From: Prosthecobacter sp.
Lineage (GTDB): Bacteria; Verrucomicrobiota; Verrucomicrobiia; Verrucomicrobiales; Verrucomicrobiaceae
Direction of reading: 5' to 3'
NCBI GenBank assembly: GCA_019186985.1
Contig: JABARQ010000001.1
Span: 1-64,000, forward strand
Length of the DNA: 64,000 nt
Under the pieces are notes generated by a model. The model did not search any database, was not told where the DNA came from, and saw only the letters and a program-made list of their open reading frames with translations. Position 1 is the stretch's first letter. Each line of letters opens with the position of its first letter. The position numbers and the translations under genes are program-made. Positions 62,631-64,000 of the stretch are shown piece by piece.

Positions 62631-64000
62631 TCAGTCGTTCAGCAGCAGCCTTAGGAAATCGCCGTCACGAAACCTGGCGTTGCTGCCAAGGCGGACGATG
62701 ACCAGATCCTGAGATGGGATGACGTAAAGCCGCTGATAGCCGCTGCCGATGCAGGCGATGAGGTCGGGCGGAGCGTCCCGACCGATGCAGACGCGGCCCC
62801 AGGACTGCCTGTCCCAGTCCAGTTCGAGCTGATCCTCGATGTCAATTTCACGCGGGTGCAGCCTGTCGGCCGCGCGGTTGTTCCAGAAACCGAAGCTGTA
62901 GGCGGTGTTGGCATCCGAGCCAGCAAGCAGGGGCTGGAGGGATTCATGCTTCAGCACGGGCGCTCCATCACGCAGCAGGCAGGTTCCGAGCTTCGCCCAT
63001 TGCCCGGCGGTCATGATGAAACCTGCGGCAAGCAGAGGGTTGCCGGCTGCGTCGGGCAGGTACCGCTGAGGGCCGAGGCCAAGGGGCCGAAGCACGCGGC
63101 GTTCAAGGTACCGGGTGGGTGACTCCCCGCGCCTTCCTCCGGACAGCCTCCGCTTCAGCACTTCATGGAAGACCTGGAGCTGGCTGGGGCCGTAGATGAA
63201 GCGTTTGCCGGGCGTGGCGGCCATGGGGCGTTTCAAGGCCATCTGGTTGCGGTCTTCCAGCCCGTCCTCATGGATGGTTAGGCCACGCTCCAGTCCTCCG
63301 GTGAAGTTGAGCAGCTGATGCAGGGTCACCCGGCTGCGCCGTTTGTCCTCACGCCATTCCTTCACGGTGTCGGCGACGGGTTCATCGAGCTTGATGACGC
63401 CGTCCTCCACCGCCGCCATGGCGGCCAGTCCCCAGAAGCCCTTGGTGCCGCTGAAGATGCGGTGTGGCTGGGCGCGTGCCCCGCCCTTGCCATGGTTCTC
63501 ATGGATGATCTTCCCATGCTGCCGGATGAGGAGGGAACTGGTGCGGCGTTCCTCGGCATAGTGGGCCGCAGCCTTCAGGGCGGCGGGTTTCAGAAAGACG
63601 GGTTCGGGCCTGCTGGCACAGGCCGGCAGCGCGAGGCCAGCACCGCCAAGCCCAAGCCATGCCAGCATGCGCCGACGGGTGGCCAGCTTGCCGATGCGTC
63701 CGCGCATGTCACGCTCGGCGTCGTCGCACAGGCTTTTCAGCATGTCGGGGCTGATCCAGCCCGCACCGAAGGCGGTGATGGTTTCACGGACCAGGCCGTC
63801 CGCGGAGGCCACCTGCATGCTGCGCTCCCCGGCGTACCTGGCGACGAGCTTTTCGATCAGGTCATCCGCGGTATGTCCGGCGTCGGCAAAGATGATCTGC
63901 AGGCCCTCGGGTTCACGCTCCTCGGTGACTCTGGCGGTGGTGCCGTCAAAGACCACGACCACCTGCATGCCGCTCATGTCCTGCAGATGCCGCAGGCGCT
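62631..64000 (-). CDS. NYN (YacP-type) domain fused to a lipoprotein beta-lactamase-like serine hydrolase (5' end outside window)
   Basis: The frame is open to base 64000, so the start is outside. Counting from Met at 63977: residues 1-90 resemble the C-terminal two-thirds of a YacP-type NYN/PIN-like RNase (VVVVFDGTT, GHTADDLIEKLV, ASADGLVRETITAFGAGWIS), directly preceded by in-frame RLRHLQD as expected for that domain. Without a stop, residues 91-120 (MRGRIGKLATRRRMLAWLGL onward to LPAC) form a twin-arginine/lipoprotein signal ending at Cys120. Residues 125-448 are a class-C-type beta-lactamase-family serine hydrolase with SGTK at 176-179 and YGP as the second motif. Either this is a true fusion or an internal start at 63707 produces the lipoprotein. 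Confidence 0.65.
   Translation of the reverse strand, partial: RLRHLQDMSGMQVVVVFDGTTARVTEEREPEGLQIIFADAGHTADDLIEKLVARYAGERSMQVASADGLVRETITAFGAGWISPDMLKSLCDDAERDMRGRIGKLATRRRMLAWLGLGGAGLALPACASRPEPVFLKPAALKAAAHYAEERRTSSLLIRQHGKIIHENHGKGGARAQPHRIFSGTKGFWGLAAMAAVEDGVIKLDEPVADTVKEWREDKRRSRVTLHQLLNFTGGLERGLTIHEDGLEDRNQMALKRPMAATPGKRFIYGPSQLQVFHEVLKRRLSGGRRGESPTRYLERRVLRPLGLGPQRYLPDAAGNPLLAAGFIMTAGQWAKLGTCLLRDGAPVLKHESLQPLLAGSDANTAYSFGFWNNRAADRLHPREIDIEDQLELDWDRQSWGRVCIGRDAPPDLIACIGSGYQRLYVIPSQDLVIVRLGSNARFRDGDFLRLLLND

Overview
The window looks like chromosomal DNA from a member of the Verrucomicrobiota, most likely a Prosthecobacter/Verrucomicrobium-type heterotroph. This is inferred from gene content, not from a marker RNA. 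The lineage signature is the mix of a DUF1080 plus PVC-type haem-binding protein, a DUF1549/DUF1553 (PSD1-type) cytochrome, two DUF1501 proteins, two Tat-exported Gfo/Idh/MocA oxidoreductases, a DUF4159 protein, a PEP-CTERM protein and many secreted beta-propeller, beta-helix and esterase proteins. The DNA is GC-rich, so long antisense frames are common; these were left out. No rRNA, tRNA, CRISPR array, prophage or intact insertion sequence was seen.

Layout. 1-4310: the 3' end of a large secreted repeat protein, a PQQ-type propeller protein and a SAM methyltransferase behind an AT-rich island. 4321-7046 (minus): an OpgH/MdoH-type glucan glucosyltransferase coupled to a small membrane protein. 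7194-10450: an oxidoreductase and its AraC-type regulator, divergent from a PEP-hydrolase-family TIM barrel. 10495-12155: cytidine deaminase overlapping a glutamate-racemase-like protein with an export signal. 12156-17261: a nucleoside-type MFS transporter between copies of a short dispersed repeat, a DUF1501 protein and L-lactate permease. 17502-22990: a beta-helix protein coupled to a squalene-cyclase-like protein, an outer-membrane efflux lipoprotein and a subtilisin-like protease. 23054-23903: an overlapping two-gene accessory module with a nucleotidyltransferase. 23918-30420: two very large divergent cytochrome-type enzymes.

30516-38851 holds a membrane thioredoxin, a fatty-acid desaturase and a minus-strand run (oxidoreductase, membrane protein, CPBP protease, ThiL, TsaE, DUF4159) with several ATGA overlaps. 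39055-43330 holds two unusual repeat proteins and a CE15-type esterase. 43458-54623 is mostly housekeeping (RsmH, MazG-like pyrophosphohydrolase, TypA/BipA, CcoI-type copper ATPase, sugar-nucleotide epimerase, IspE) and ends in a stand-alone carrier-protein/condensation protein. 54830-60601 carries a PEP-CTERM protein that looks like a catalytically dead vanadium haloperoxidase, followed by DUF1501, a double alpha/beta-hydrolase and a sialate-O-acetylesterase-like protein. The window ends with a chorismate-lyase-like protein, a HemN-like radical SAM protein and a gene cut by the window edge that joins a NYN nuclease domain to a lipoprotein beta-lactamase-type domain.

Biological reading: the cell probably degrades complex, esterified polysaccharides with exported esterases, oxidoreductases and haem proteins, and also carries several unstudied proteins. 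The items most worth following are the dead haloperoxidase, the NYN/beta-lactamase fusion, the carrier-condensation didomain, the overlapping nucleotidyltransferase module, the 18 x 45-bp aspartate-rich repeat gene and the exported racemase.
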